A stretch of DNA of 64,000 bases, taken from Pochonia chlamydosporia 170 (lineage: Eukaryota > Ascomycota > Sordariomycetes > Hypocreales > Clavicipitaceae). The stretch spans positions 6,324,001-6,388,000 of the forward strand of contig NC_035790.1 of the NCBI RefSeq assembly GCF_001653235.2. Reading direction: 5' to 3'. Under the pieces are notes generated by a model, which was not told where the DNA came from, searched no databases, and saw only the letters and a list, made by a program, of their open reading frames with translations. Both the position numbers and the translations under genes were made by a program. Position 1 is the first letter of the stretch. Every line of letters starts with the position of its first letter. Shown here piece after piece: positions 10,798-21,383 of the stretch.

Positions 10798-11709
10798 ATG
10801 TCTTCGGAACAAACTGTCTCTGTCCTTGGTCTAGGGCTTATGGGCTCTGCCCTCGCAAAAGCCCTGGTTCAGAATGGATGGAAAACTACAGTTTGGAACC
10901 GTTCTCCAGAAAAGGCTCAACCTCTTGTTGAACTCGGTGCCTCCGCATCGACAACTGCTGCAGATTGCGTCCGGGCGAGCCGTGTTATTATTACTTGTGT
11001 GATGGATCCTGCTGCTCTCCAGGGAATCCTCAAAACTCTTACACAAGAAGACTGCAAGGGCCGTATTCTGGTGGACTATACGTCGGGCGTTCCTTCAGAA
11101 ATGCGCAAATGTGAAGATCAAGCACTCGCGCTGTCCTTGAAGTATTTTCACGGCGCCATCTTAACAATGCCTTCACTCATTGGCATGTCAACTTCAACTC
11201 TCCTTCATAGCGGCGCCGATGAAATCACCTTCGAATCTATAAATCCCGTTTTAAAAGCGTTCGGACAATCGATCTATCTTGGACAAGACGCCTCCTGGGC
11301 CACTCTGCAGGAGGGTATTCTGGGCTGCTGCTTCTATGGCTTTGCGGGGGGATTTGTCCAAGCCATGGCACTTCTAAAATCGTCGAGCTTTTATGTTCCT
11401 GGTGGTGCTCAGACACTCATGTCTCAAGGAATTCTGCCCTTGCTTACTGAACAGTTTCCACATATCTTTGCAGACTTGGCTAGGCAGATTGATGAACAAG
11501 CCTATGATAGTGAGGGTAATGGAATCAGATTGGATACACTGAAGAGTTCTCTGGAGCAGCTTATAAGGGTCAACTCAGAGCAAGGGCTAGTAAGCAATGC
11601 ATTTGATCCAATGCTCAGTTTATTAAAGGCAAGGATAGCACAGGGCGGAGCGGCCGAGGAGATGAGCGGGCTTGTAGAAGCCATATCGAATCCCCCAAAA
11701 CAAACATAA
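10798..11709 (+). CDS. NAD(P)-dependent imine reductase-like / beta-hydroxyacid dehydrogenase superfamily
   Basis: Intronless, 303 residues from the ATG at 10798 (context AAGATGTC). An in-frame ATG at 10714 would add 28 residues but lies almost at the expected transcription start. The dinucleotide motif GLGLMG is at 11-16, and the VWNRSPEKAQPL segment just after is typical of NADPH-preferring members. In beta-hydroxyacid dehydrogenases a catalytic Lys follows the G-x-G region (AK-L-x-N). Here the matching stretch reads LGQDASWATLQEG, with no Lys, as in imine reductases. The C-terminal all-helical dimerisation domain is complete. Likely role: reduction of a C=N bond in the same pathway as the neighbouring FAD oxidase and A-T-R reductase. 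It could instead reduce a small keto acid or aldehyde. Confidence 0.82.
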   Translation: MSSEQTVSVLGLGLMGSALAKALVQNGWKTTVWNRSPEKAQPLVELGASASTTAADCVRASRVIITCVMDPAALQGILKTLTQEDCKGRILVDYTSGVPSEMRKCEDQALALSLKYFHGAILTMPSLIGMSTSTLLHSGADEITFESINPVLKAFGQSIYLGQDASWATLQEGILGCCFYGFAGGFVQAMALLKSSSFYVPGGAQTLMSQGILPLLTEQFPHIFADLARQIDEQAYDSEGNGIRLDTLKSSLEQLIRVNSEQGLVSNAFDPMLSLLKARIAQGGAAEEMSGLVEAISNPPKQT

Positions 11710-11907
11710 AATGCGGAGCACAATTTGGGCGGCATGAAGTTCAAGGCAGTCGCCTGTAGCTAAAAAGACGGAATGCACTCTGAAAATAAAGAAATAGTGA
11801 AAGATGCCCCTGACCAGCAGACACGTTCCCACATATTGCAACTAGTTCTTTCTACCTTCGCAACAAGCTATCTTTCATACTCTGACAGGTAAAACTTTGG
11901 CCTGCCA

Positions 11908-14900
11908 TCATTTTATTGCCAAAATCCACTCCTCCATCCATTTATGAACCCAGTCTTTGTTTACAGCAGGCATTCCCCGCAACGATGGACTGACTTCACT
12001 TGCTCGGTCAATCGACATCAAATGTGCTGTTGAATCATCCGCCCATAAACTATCTCGATAAAAGTCGAAGAGTCTTACAGCAGGGTTTAAACGGGCCGCG
12101 TTTTGCATCTCGAGACTATTAGCCTCGGCTACATCATCCATGCTATTCTTCAAGCGATCCAACCAAACAGAAGGTATCACGACATCAAGTTCTTTTCCCA
12201 GATAGGCCTTTGCAGAGTCAAGGACCGCTGGTACCAGGTCATCCCACTTGATTGTTTGCGGATTTCGTATGTTGAATACATCCGCGGTTGAAATGTTCGG
12301 TGTATTGTTCGAAATGTGATTACCAAGTGCGATATCCGTTAAGACTTCTGACAGGAGATCGGAAGGAACCCAATCTATGTTGGAAAACTGGGACCCCAAA
12401 CTGTTTGGCAAATACCCGAGGTATATGGAACTTGTGACAAGGCTCGGTAGCCATTCGGCGGTATTCCACACGCCTTGGTGATGTACAGCCCCTGCGACTT
12501 GACCTACTCTTGCAACTTGAACTGGGATGCCTAGCTCCTTAGATCCGATATTACAGAGCCTCTCACCCAGGTACTTGCTTTGTGCATAGCCATTTGCATA
12601 TGGTGTGTCGATGGACTCCAGAATCTCCTCTGGCGCCGCACCGTTTTGGGAGTCCAGATTGCCTATAGCGCTAATAGAGGAGATGAAAACGAACCGTAGC
12701 GTATTATTCACTGTGGAATCTGCAGATAACCTGAATAGGTTAACTAAACCTGTGAGCTGCGGCCTGAAAGCTGGTAGGGCTAAGTTAAAGTTGACAGGCC
12801 AACCGTTGTGGATGATAAGGCTCACTCGAACAGCCAGTGATTGATAATTTGTTTCATCCAGTCCAAGGTCAGGCTTGTTCAGGTCGGCTTTCAGAAATGT
12901 AACACGATTTGAGTCATTTAAGACTTGGTATTCTAGTCCAGCGGCGGAGAACTTGTTAATTTGTGCTGCATAGCCTCCGTCCGACCCGCGGTTAAGACAG
13001 AATACATGCCCTACTCTCTGGTCTGTCATTAGCGTATTTAAGAGAAACGTGCCGACAGAACCGGTAGAGCCGGTCAATATGATGTCAACAGGAAATTGAA
13101 TAGTTCCGTGGCACGCTCTTTTGCTTTTTGTAATCTGACGAACCACGTCGCCATAGGTATGTAAGAGTTGTTGCATTATATCTCTGTCTTGTCCAGGTCC
13201 TGCTTCGGAAGCTCGTACGGTGAATATGCCCGCGGAGAGTGCAGCAACAGAAGGATATCGGTAGATTGTGGACAAACCCAAGTCACCGCGGCGAAATCCT
13301 CGTTGCACCTTACGAGTAAGTTGAAGCGCCTGCAGGGAGTCCATACCGAGTTCGAAGAAATTCGCAGACTCTGCAACGTTTGGCCACCCAGTTACCGTGC
13401 AAACCACACGTTGAATGAACATGACAACTGAAGTCTGGCTGGTGGTCTCTACGTCGATATTGCTCAAATCATCTTCCAGAGCGTCGTCGTCCACATTGTT
13501 GTACAACCGCTCAACCTCATCCGAGTACTGCTTGATACTAGATGAACGTTGAATTGTTCCTTTCCCAGCTCGAATAAACGGCTTGTCTGGTGATACTACA
13601 AGAATCATCGACTTTTCAATTCGAGCATGAGCAGGTGCGGAGCGATTAGCCTCCTCAACACTCGGCCATACACGCTCAACTAAAGCAGCCTGTCCCGCAG
13701 TTGTAGCTAAATCCATGCCAAAATTAGGGGATGGTTCTATGAGGAGAGCCGCCTGGAATCTTTGTGCGCCAACGACAATGGCGCCGCTGAGTTCAGGATT
13801 TCGAGACACGACGTGTTGCTCCATAGACACCGGATTCGTCTTTTCCCCATTCAAGAAGACGATGATATCGTCGGCCCTGGCTCGCCAACACCAGGCGTCT
13901 GGTACTGTTGGATGGTTCTCAAATAGATCCCGTGTGCGATATTCCTTTTCAAGATGTTCCTGGCCGACAATGCTGAAAGCAGGCTGCGACTTGGCTAATG
14001 ATTCATCGCGCCGGATGACCAGTTCGTAGGTACCATCAGATACCTCATCGAAGTCGGCACCGCTGCTTGGATGAAACTGGACATAACGCCAGTCTGAAGC
14101 CTGAGAGAGCCCAGCTGGCATCAGCTGTTGAGGAATACCAACTTCAGATGCACCCCATTGGCATCGCAGGTGTAGCTTTGCGGCGACCTTATCACCGATA
14201 GACTGTGGTAGATCACCGCCAATGTATATGATCAGCTCAAGATGCTTTGCACAGAAATCAAGAAGATCTGGATGTTGAGCTAGTTCTGCCACTACGGATG
14301 GAACCAGGATAGCAACATCGGCAGGAACGCGCTTAAGTGTATCTACCAAGCCTTGAGCTGTAACTATGCCAGTTGCAGTAGGCGTAATCACGACATTGCC
14401 AAAAGGAATGGCAGCAAGCAAATACTGCAAAAGACCGGCACCCTAATCAGTTTAGTATCTTCAGTTCTTCTTGAGATATAAGGGCAGAAACACTTGTGTT
14501 AGTCTTTGTAAACGTACATGAAACGAAGGCAGAGTCGAGAGTATTCGCTTGCCATGGCAGAAACTGTCGATGGATGTGAAACCAGTTGGCGGCGGCCAGC
14601 CAGAGCAATGAAGATGCCGAGCAGCAGTCTCTTGAGTCCAGATAATTGGTTTGGGTATGCCAGTTGAGCCGGAGGTGTGGCTGTTGACAGAATTTAGTGA
14701 TCAATATGGTATTTGAACGAGACTTTTACTTTTGCGTAGGGGTATAAACTTACATGACGAAGAAAGGATCCTCACTCGCGTCTTTGAGTGATCTTGTGTA
14801 CACATAGTTCGGAAATGTCTTTTCAGTAAGTTCATCAAGACTGGGCACCTCCAGCTGTCGCAGTTCAGCACCTTCCAAAAGAGTCGGCACCGCTGGTGGC

Positions 14901-15345
14901 GTAGGAGTTGTGGTTATGAGATTCTGACAGCCCAGGCTGTTGAAGAGTGACTTTTGAGCATCCAGGCTGTTCCGTGGTGATGTGAGAAACAACTATACAG
15001 AGGTCAGCAAATGCAATCTTCATAGGCAAGAAGAGCGTTAGGACTTACCACATAGCCTGTCTTTACAGCGGCCAACACCAGTGCCGTAAGCCTGACATCA
15101 TTTGTGCCGATGAATGCCAGAACCTCACCTCGTTTCCTGGGTGCTCCAAGGGTCTCGATGAGCCATGCCGCCAAACCATTGATGATATTTGCCAACTCAG
15201 AATAAGTGACTGAACGCAAGTCACCAGCATTTGACCCCGGCCAAATTCCATATATTGCCCCAGGATCTCCGTGAGCTAGTCTATCAACTATGTGTGGCAG
15301 TAAGTCACCCTGCCACTGGGCAATGTGGGCGTGTTTGTTGGCCAT
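11908..15345 (-). CDS. NRPS-like carboxylate reductase (adenylation-carrier-thioester reductase)
   Basis: Four exons: 15345-15049, 14992-14754, 14680-14518 and 14442-11908, with introns of 56, 73 and 75 bases. Joined length is 1077 residues. The A domain starts at about residue 30 (VTYSELANIINGL). Its core A3 motif HTSGSTGIPKP is at about 180-190, and the late motif ADDIIVFLNGEKTNP is typical of stand-alone fungal A-T-R enzymes. The carrier domain has FFELGMDSLQ with the phosphopantetheine Ser near residue 602. The C-terminal reductase has the NADPH motif GSTGSVGTF (about 690) and the short-chain-dehydrogenase YAQSK pair. There is no condensation domain. Such enzymes activate a carboxylic or amino acid as an adenylate, load it as a thioester and release an aldehyde (or alcohol). 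The acid used here is unknown. It is convergent with the IRED-like gene and lies just downstream of the Zn2Cys6 gene on the same strand. Confidence 0.92.
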
Positions 15346-15727
15346 CTGATTGTACTTTTCGAAAATGATGAGGAACCAAAACTAAAAGAGCGCAACAATG
15401 AGTTATCATGTAGAAAAGCTGACAGCAGTGAGATCGCAAGATCGGCATGTAAGCAATCGGCAACAATGATGAAGAGGCTTGTCATCACGTAAGCTCTAGT
15501 TTAGGTCGGTCTGGCTACGCAATGCAATATCCAATAGCCAGCTAGAACCCAGAAGCATTGCACGGCCAATGGGTTAAGGTAGGGTAAGGTAGTAAAAGCG
15601 GTGACTGGAACAATTAAAACTTGATACTCTCGAGTTCCTGGACTATGTACATAGAGCATAGTAGACCATCTAACGGAATCCAGCTTTTATACACAAATTG
15701 GGTCATTTCAAACTGCTCCGCATGAAT
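15346..15727. promoter_or_regulatory. Upstream region of the NRPS-like gene
   Basis: 382 bases between the end of the regulator gene and the start of the NRPS-like gene. A minus-strand TATAAAAG lies at 15691-15684, close to the regulator's stop codon. If used, it would give the NRPS-like mRNA a leader of about 300 bases. No CGG-N2-CCG palindrome is seen here. Confidence 0.4.
15684..15691 (-). promoter_or_regulatory. TATA-like box, probably for the NRPS-like gene
   Basis: TATAAAAG on the minus strand, about 340 bases before the ATG at 15345. Confidence 0.35.
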
Positions 15728-18354
15728 TCAATTGGCGAGAATCGGAGGGACGCCGCGATTTTCCTCTGGGAAGGCTACGAGTGTCCGCCTCAAGCCGTTA
15801 AGACCATTCAAACAGGTCTCCAGTCCATCCGTCATTTCCCTTGCGCGTTTCGTGTCAATTGGACTAGTAAACATGTCATGTAATTCGTCTGCAAATGCTT
15901 GAGCAGCAAGCGAATGAGCCTGGACCATCATGAGAGGCAACTAGATAGATCTAGTTAGTATTTGCCCAAAACACGGGGGAGCCTGTCGGTGTAACATAAC
16001 ATGACACTTACCGGGTGTAGCGCAATGCTGTCGAGCTCTGTGATCGAAGGCTGATCTTCCAATGGAACCATATCCTTATAAGTTGCAGCTATGACGGATA
16101 TCATACTCGCACTCAAGAGTCGCTGCGTTCTGTGATATGCGCTCGCGCCGAAAAGAATATTTGCGAGCCGTCTTTCTGCTGGATTTGATGACTGGACTGA
16201 GACACTCGCTCCAAGCTTTTGAACTGCTTCGTGAAATAAAAGTATTGCTACATCTGCATCATTCGAGTAGAATGCAAATATACGATGGCTCCAAGGCTTC
16301 TTAAACGAGAGCACAGTGCTAGCATCTGCAGAGCCAAATGAACCTCTCCAAAGGTTGATGAGGGTAACTGTGGTTACATGCCACCTGGATATGGCATCAT
16401 AGTCGAGCGCTTCAGCTGCCATGACGAACCGAGCCAATGAACTCCATAGAAGGATTGTAATTGCGCTTGCTTCCCTACCAACACGGATCATGGCGTCGTC
16501 CTCCCCGAGCTCTTGACACATGACGGCAGATTTAGAAGTGCTTTCTGCCCGTGCCAAGATTAGGTCCTCGATCTCCAACTCGTATGGGTCGCATGCTTTT
16601 GTGTCTTCAAGCCACAGACAATCTTGCACCACAATGCCACTGTCATCGTTATCAAAAGGTAGTGGGCAAATAGCTCCCCTTGACGTTCCGATGATGACCG
16701 AATTCGTCAAGGACACCATCCACTCAACCGCCCCTATTAATTCGAGGACATTGGCTCTGTCATCTGAATAAAGATCCTGAATAGGGTCATTGTTGTAGAC
16801 CTCTGACAGCATTTGGAAGTGGCTCCCTGCTTCAGTAGCTTCCAGACGACATCTTGCTTGCGAGCTGAGGGACCGAAGTCGGCTTAGACCCTCGTGAAGA
16901 GCGTATCGAGAATCTTCTTCGCATGTTTGCCTGTCTTCGGGCGATCCCACTGCTGGAGATATGATGCCAAAGATGACAAGTGACGTAGCCAAACGAAACG
17001 AATTTGTGGCTGCAATGTTCCGAAACAGCATGTCTCTGGCTTTGCGCCAAGAGGCGTAGGCTACATCTCGAAGACTCGCAATTTTAGCATCCGCAGATTG
17101 GTTTCTTGACTCAGCATTACAATGCTCCATCTTTCTTAAGAAGAACTGGGCGGACATGGCAACTGCCACCCACTTATATGCCTCGGTTATCTGGACATCG
17201 CGAGTGCTTTTGGGCATACCCTTGCTATGAGAGGCTCTCGAGTCGAAAAACAACGCGTCTAGGACGCTCATGGCGGAAAAAAGATGCGGTGTGGCCACCA
17301 AAGTCGCCGGATCTACATGATTTGAGAGAGAAACCGGCCAGCAAGTCTCAACCCATGAGCTAGCTTTTTGAATATGAACTGAAACCCTTGGGCTGTTGCA
17401 CAGTGGAATGTAAGCGCCAATTCCCAGTGAGTACCGAGGTGGCATGGTGCCGCTGAGGAGGCACTGCGTTACTGGCATATCATAAGTATGAACGTATAGA
17501 TGAAAGTTCTCAGAACATATTGATTGGGCGATGAGTTGCCTGCTGAGTTCCGTCTCGGCACTCGAAGCTGGGGTAAGGATCCCGAATGTGTCCTGGAGAG
17601 ACGTCTTCTGCCCATCTTCCGCAGTCTCATGGTTAATGGGCGATTGCTCTGACATCTTTGACCTCTTCTTTGCCTGCTTCAGTGATTGCTTTTTGGACAA
17701 CCACTCTGCAGTACATTCCACACCACGTATTTTGCACGTTGTGCATTCTTTGCTGACTTTGTACCCGCGACCTATGGTGACCTCCAAAGGCAAGTCGCAC
17801 GCCTTTTTGGACGAGCGGCAGGTATCACAGGCGTGGTTCTGTCTCCTTAGAGGGCGTTTTCTCGTTTGCTGATGTGTGTTGGTATTTGACTCGGATGGAC
17901 TGGTCTCCTCCTGTCCGCATACTGCGCCTGGTGATCTCTCGCAACGCTCTTGCTTACTAATTGCACCATTCACATCTTGCTTGACGGAAGTGAAGCCCAG
18001 AAAACTTGAGCTAAAATCATCATGAGAAATTGGAGGAGACATTCGCCCACGAGTCCTTAAATGAATGCCGTTCCCATGATGCCGATCCGGGCTGCTTCCC
18101 TGCTGATTTTGGGGCTCCGGGTACGGCAGATAAGGATGGAATATGTCTTCCAACGTGGTGCAGGCTCTTGAATCAAGATAAGAGTCTGGATAGTCCAGCA
18201 TCGCGGTTATCTCCCCATAGAGGGAGTCGTTTGGTTGATCGAGGGCATCCAATCCCTCGGTGGGAAGTTCGGAGATCGTGTGGTCATTCTGGTACTGGGC
18301 CTCGACAGTCAGAAGTCCCCATTCATTGGCATCATAAAGCGTAGTTGAGTCCAT
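15728..18354 (-). CDS. Zn2Cys6 fungal transcription factor, likely cluster regulator
   Basis: Exons 18354-16012 and 15940-15728 (71-base intron, GTAAGT...ATCTAG), 851 residues. The binuclear zinc cluster is at about 176-214: CDTCRSSKKACD, a 17-residue loop, then CTTCKIRGVEC. Six Cys are in the expected order, although the loop is longer than in Gal4 and the cluster sits well inside the protein rather than at the N-terminus. A basic stretch (RKRPLRRQ) precedes it. The remaining 600 residues match the general pattern of the helical 'fungal-specific transcription factor' middle region. It sits in the centre of the metabolic cluster on the same strand as the NRPS-like gene, so a pathway-specific activator role is likely (inference). 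Three CGG-N2-CCG repeats lie about 600 bases upstream of its ATG, consistent with autoregulation. Confidence 0.88.
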
Positions 18355-19442
18355 GGTTGTTCGTTACATCACGAAAGATAGAACTCGCGAGACCAAAGGG
18401 ATAATAAACCTACATCTACCTGAATTAAAATGCGGGGGTGGACCCCGAGAACTGCGCAGCAGATTGCTGAGCTCCGATATTTTGTCTCAAACTGAACCCG
18501 CTAACAGATTCGTGGCTGCTCAGCCATGTTTGTGGCTACCATCTTGTAAAGCATGCAGTGGCGACTTTTTGCAAATGTTGAACGGGTGATGTTTGTGTTT
18601 ACCATTTGATTTATTTGGCAGAGGAGCTCACACAAGCTCTATTAACCTGCCATCGCTCGTATTGGAAAATTATCTAGGCATCTACTAGACATCTGCAAGT
18701 GTACATGGCCACCCTTGCTGGCTTGTAAGATGCTCCCATAGCAATCGGTGTAGCTCAATCCGGGGTTGAAGCACGTATCTACATACAAATGGCAGGGACT
18801 ATGGCATGACTCCCTCATGTGCCTAATCACCTGCTTGAATTCACGATAACCCTGCAGAACAGACATTCTCAACATATCCGTATGGATGTTAGACACATCC
18901 AACAATCCGAAGCTGTGATAACCAAAACAGGAAAGTGGAGACTCCGCTCACCTCGGAGCCGCCGGTGCCGCCGGTGCCGAGGCGGCCGGTTGCCGGGTTG
19001 CACTCATGGACGAGCAGGAAGGATGATCAAATCCCGAAGGCAGCGGGTCTTAAAGTACATATGATTGCCTCTTTATTAATAAACCCTAGGTAATAAGCCT
19101 CTTCGTAAAGATATGCAGCTCCCTTCATATATACATGAGGCATAATTCTGGTCCTCAGTCATAGGTAGGCCGGTGTTTCATCCCTTGTGGCTGCACTGCG
19201 CGCATGTAGGAACCAGAAATGTGGTTTCTTAGGTGGAGAGCTGTGCAAATATCATAGGGCGCTTGGACTAATACTGAACTGATATATGTGAATCGTAATG
19301 TCGGTTGTGAAATCACAAAGATGAGATCACGAGGGCGAATGTAGGCAGCCTATTACACATAGACAGTTTAGAAGGAATAACCTCGCCTTGAACTAAGATG
19401 CGACAACTAAGGGACCTGTTGGCTGTCTGCGCTATCATTCCT
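18355..19442. other. Intergenic region upstream of the regulator gene
   Basis: No gene is supported. The main feature is a GC-rich patch at 18949-19010 with three CGG-N2-CCG repeats. The part next to 19442 is the 3' flank of the esterase gene. Confidence 0.45.
18954..18979. promoter_or_regulatory. Triple CGG-N2-CCG repeat upstream of the Zn2Cys6 gene
   Basis: CGGAGCCG (18954-18961), CGGTGCCG (18963-18970) and CGGTGCCG (18972-18979) follow each other at 9-base steps. This is the densest set of such palindromes I find in the window and may be a control site for the Zn2Cys6 protein on its own gene. Confidence 0.4.
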
Positions 19443-20632
19443 TTACAAAATTTCTTGCAGCCACGCTTTCAGCTTCTCCCCTTGCTGTGTTTCTTTCGAG
19501 TCACCTACATAAATATTGTAGATGGGAGCGACATGGCCTTCTCGGTGACCGACAAAATACTCAACGGATCGGAACCCAGCCTATGTGGTCATTAGCTTCG
19601 TGTCTGAGTGCATCGGTGCTGAGGAACTGACCTTTAGGTTCGTGACAAACTCATCAATGTTAGATTTAAGGATTTCATTTCCACCGGCGAGAACCAAGAT
19701 TTTCTCTACTAGATAAGTTTCAAACCAACTCGGCGGTGCGTCAGACGCGTCTGTATAGTTGTCTCTGCTTGCACCACCCAAGTAGTGTCTGGACCAGGGC
19801 CGGCCAACGTATGGCGTGATTATATCACCGCCTGAGTAGACGTCTTTGTCACTGTTTTTCTCATCTAGTGATGTCCATGGTGAAATAAGAACAGTACCTG
19901 CCAATGGCTCGTTCAAATCAACTCTTGGAATCTCTGGGTGCGGGTGGGCAAGATGTGAGAGAACACCAATGGCTAGATTTCCGCCCGCAGAGTCACCGCC
20001 GAGAAGAATTTCAGAAGGGCGACGGCGAGTATCTGAGATTATGTAGCGCAACGTCTCGACAGCTTGCGTCAGTTGAGTTGGGTAGCGCGCATGCGGTGCA
20101 AGGGTGTACGTGAGCACGAAGACCGCGAGGTCGTTGCCCGCTTTGCCTGAAGCTTCCACGAGGTCGTTTAGAAACTCAAAATATCCTGCATTTGCAGGCA
20201 AGCAGAAGCCGCCACCATGATACCAGATTAAGACGTGTTTGGCGTCTTTGTTGCCGATCCAATGGCCTTTCGCTCCATTGGAACCGAACGCAACCGTTGT
20301 CGGAGCTATTCGTATCGAACGAGCGTATTTCTCATACATTTCGTCGGTCGAAGGGGAAATCCATCTAAAGACAGTGTTGTTAGTATAGAAAAACTTGGAA
20401 TGATAGAATAAACTAACTGCAACTGCAACACAGATAATCGCCTTGTGGCCTTTCTAAGAGAAGCATAGCCAACGTGTAACAATAGACTGGGAGCGTCCTT
20501 TTCACTCCTTCTGAAACTAGTAAAAACAGACCATACAGTGGTGGATACAACTGAAATCGCAGCGAGAATGACATCCAACTTTCCCCAAAATGATAGGGTT
20601 TGTGGTTGTGGTGTTTTCTCCTGCGTTCCCAT
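19443..20632 (-). CDS. Membrane-anchored HSL-type esterase/lipase (alpha/beta-hydrolase)
   Basis: Exons 20632-20418, 20364-19632 and 19580-19443; introns of 53 bases (GTTAGT donor, TACTAAC branch, TTTAG) and 51 bases. Joined length 361 residues. A hydrophobic helix at about 15-36 near the N-terminus is likely a membrane anchor. The hormone-sensitive-lipase oxyanion motif HGGGF is at about 121-125, the nucleophile elbow GDSAGG has Ser near 197, and the catalytic His is in GHREGHVAP (about 332), which appears only when the last intron is removed. The family hydrolyses esters of small or medium acyl groups. Placed head-to-head with the Baeyer-Villiger monooxygenase gene, it may hydrolyse the ester or lactone that enzyme makes. 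Confidence 0.87.
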
Positions 20633-20765
20633 TGTGGTTCAAGAGTAGTCGCATGACCTGATGCTTTGAAGGACTTATCGGGACACGGGGGGTAGAATTT
20701 ATCCCCATCGTTGGTATCTTAAAAGACCCAATAACCCCATGTAGCTGGACGTCGATGGTTGTGCG

Positions 20766-20782
20766 CGGATCCGCGGCTCCGC
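20766..20782. promoter_or_regulatory. Two adjoining CGG-N2-CCG palindromes
   Basis: CGGATCCG (20766-20773) runs directly into GCGGCTCCGC (20773-20782). The first is identical to the site at 10454-10461. Confidence 0.4.
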
Positions 20783-21068
20783 GCCGTTCCACGATTACAT
20801 AGCCTCACACCTCCTAGAATGCCAGTGGGAAATTATATCATCTTTATACTGAGATGTAGTCCTGAGAAGTGATGTAAACCTGAGCGAGGTGAACTGTGCT
20901 GTCGTGGTTCCGGCCGTGACTGTTGCGCTTGGGGGCTTTATCTATTGACATCACTCACACATTGCACTTGGGCAGGCTTGGGAGATAGCCCAACGAAGAA
21001 ATACTGCACAAATGTTCTTGCCTCCACCCACATGCGTGATTCGATTTGGTGAGCTGGAAAAGACAAGT

Positions 21069-21078
21069 GCGGTTCCGC
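21069..21078. promoter_or_regulatory. GCGG-TT-CCGC palindrome
   Basis: This is the reverse complement of the 10-mer at 10415-10424, so the same 10-base site is found in both divergent promoters of the cluster. Confidence 0.4.
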
Positions 21079-21130
21079 GCAACCCCATGGGGCAGTATAC
21101 CATCAGACCCAGAGCCTCGCCCAAATCCTC

Positions 21131-21140
21131 GCGGCTCCGC
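21131..21140. promoter_or_regulatory. GCGG-CT-CCGC palindrome
   Basis: Identical to 20773-20782 and followed by a near copy (CGGTTCCC). Confidence 0.38.
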
Positions 21141-21383
21141 GGTTCCCAAAATAGAGTCAGTTTCTATGTAAAAGGGAAAAAAGCCAGCCGAGTTCTGTAC
21201 GGGACTCGGCTTTCGCCTAAAGAAGAAAATTGAGAGATTTAGTGCGTTGTCGGAGTTTTTTTAGACGCTAATATAATGCCAATGTGACAAAAGAGCCTTG
21301 CTTGCTCCTTTCGGTGTCATTCACACCTATTTTCATTGCCACTTAATGAAAACAGATTTCCTTTTCTATTTTGAGTTTCAGTC

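Larger units (their letters stand above)
20633..21383. promoter_or_regulatory. Divergent promoter of the esterase and BVMO genes
   Basis: 750 bases between two outward-facing genes, with CGG-N2-CCG palindromes at 20766-20782, 21069-21078 and 21131-21140. No open frame here is convincing. Confidence 0.5.
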
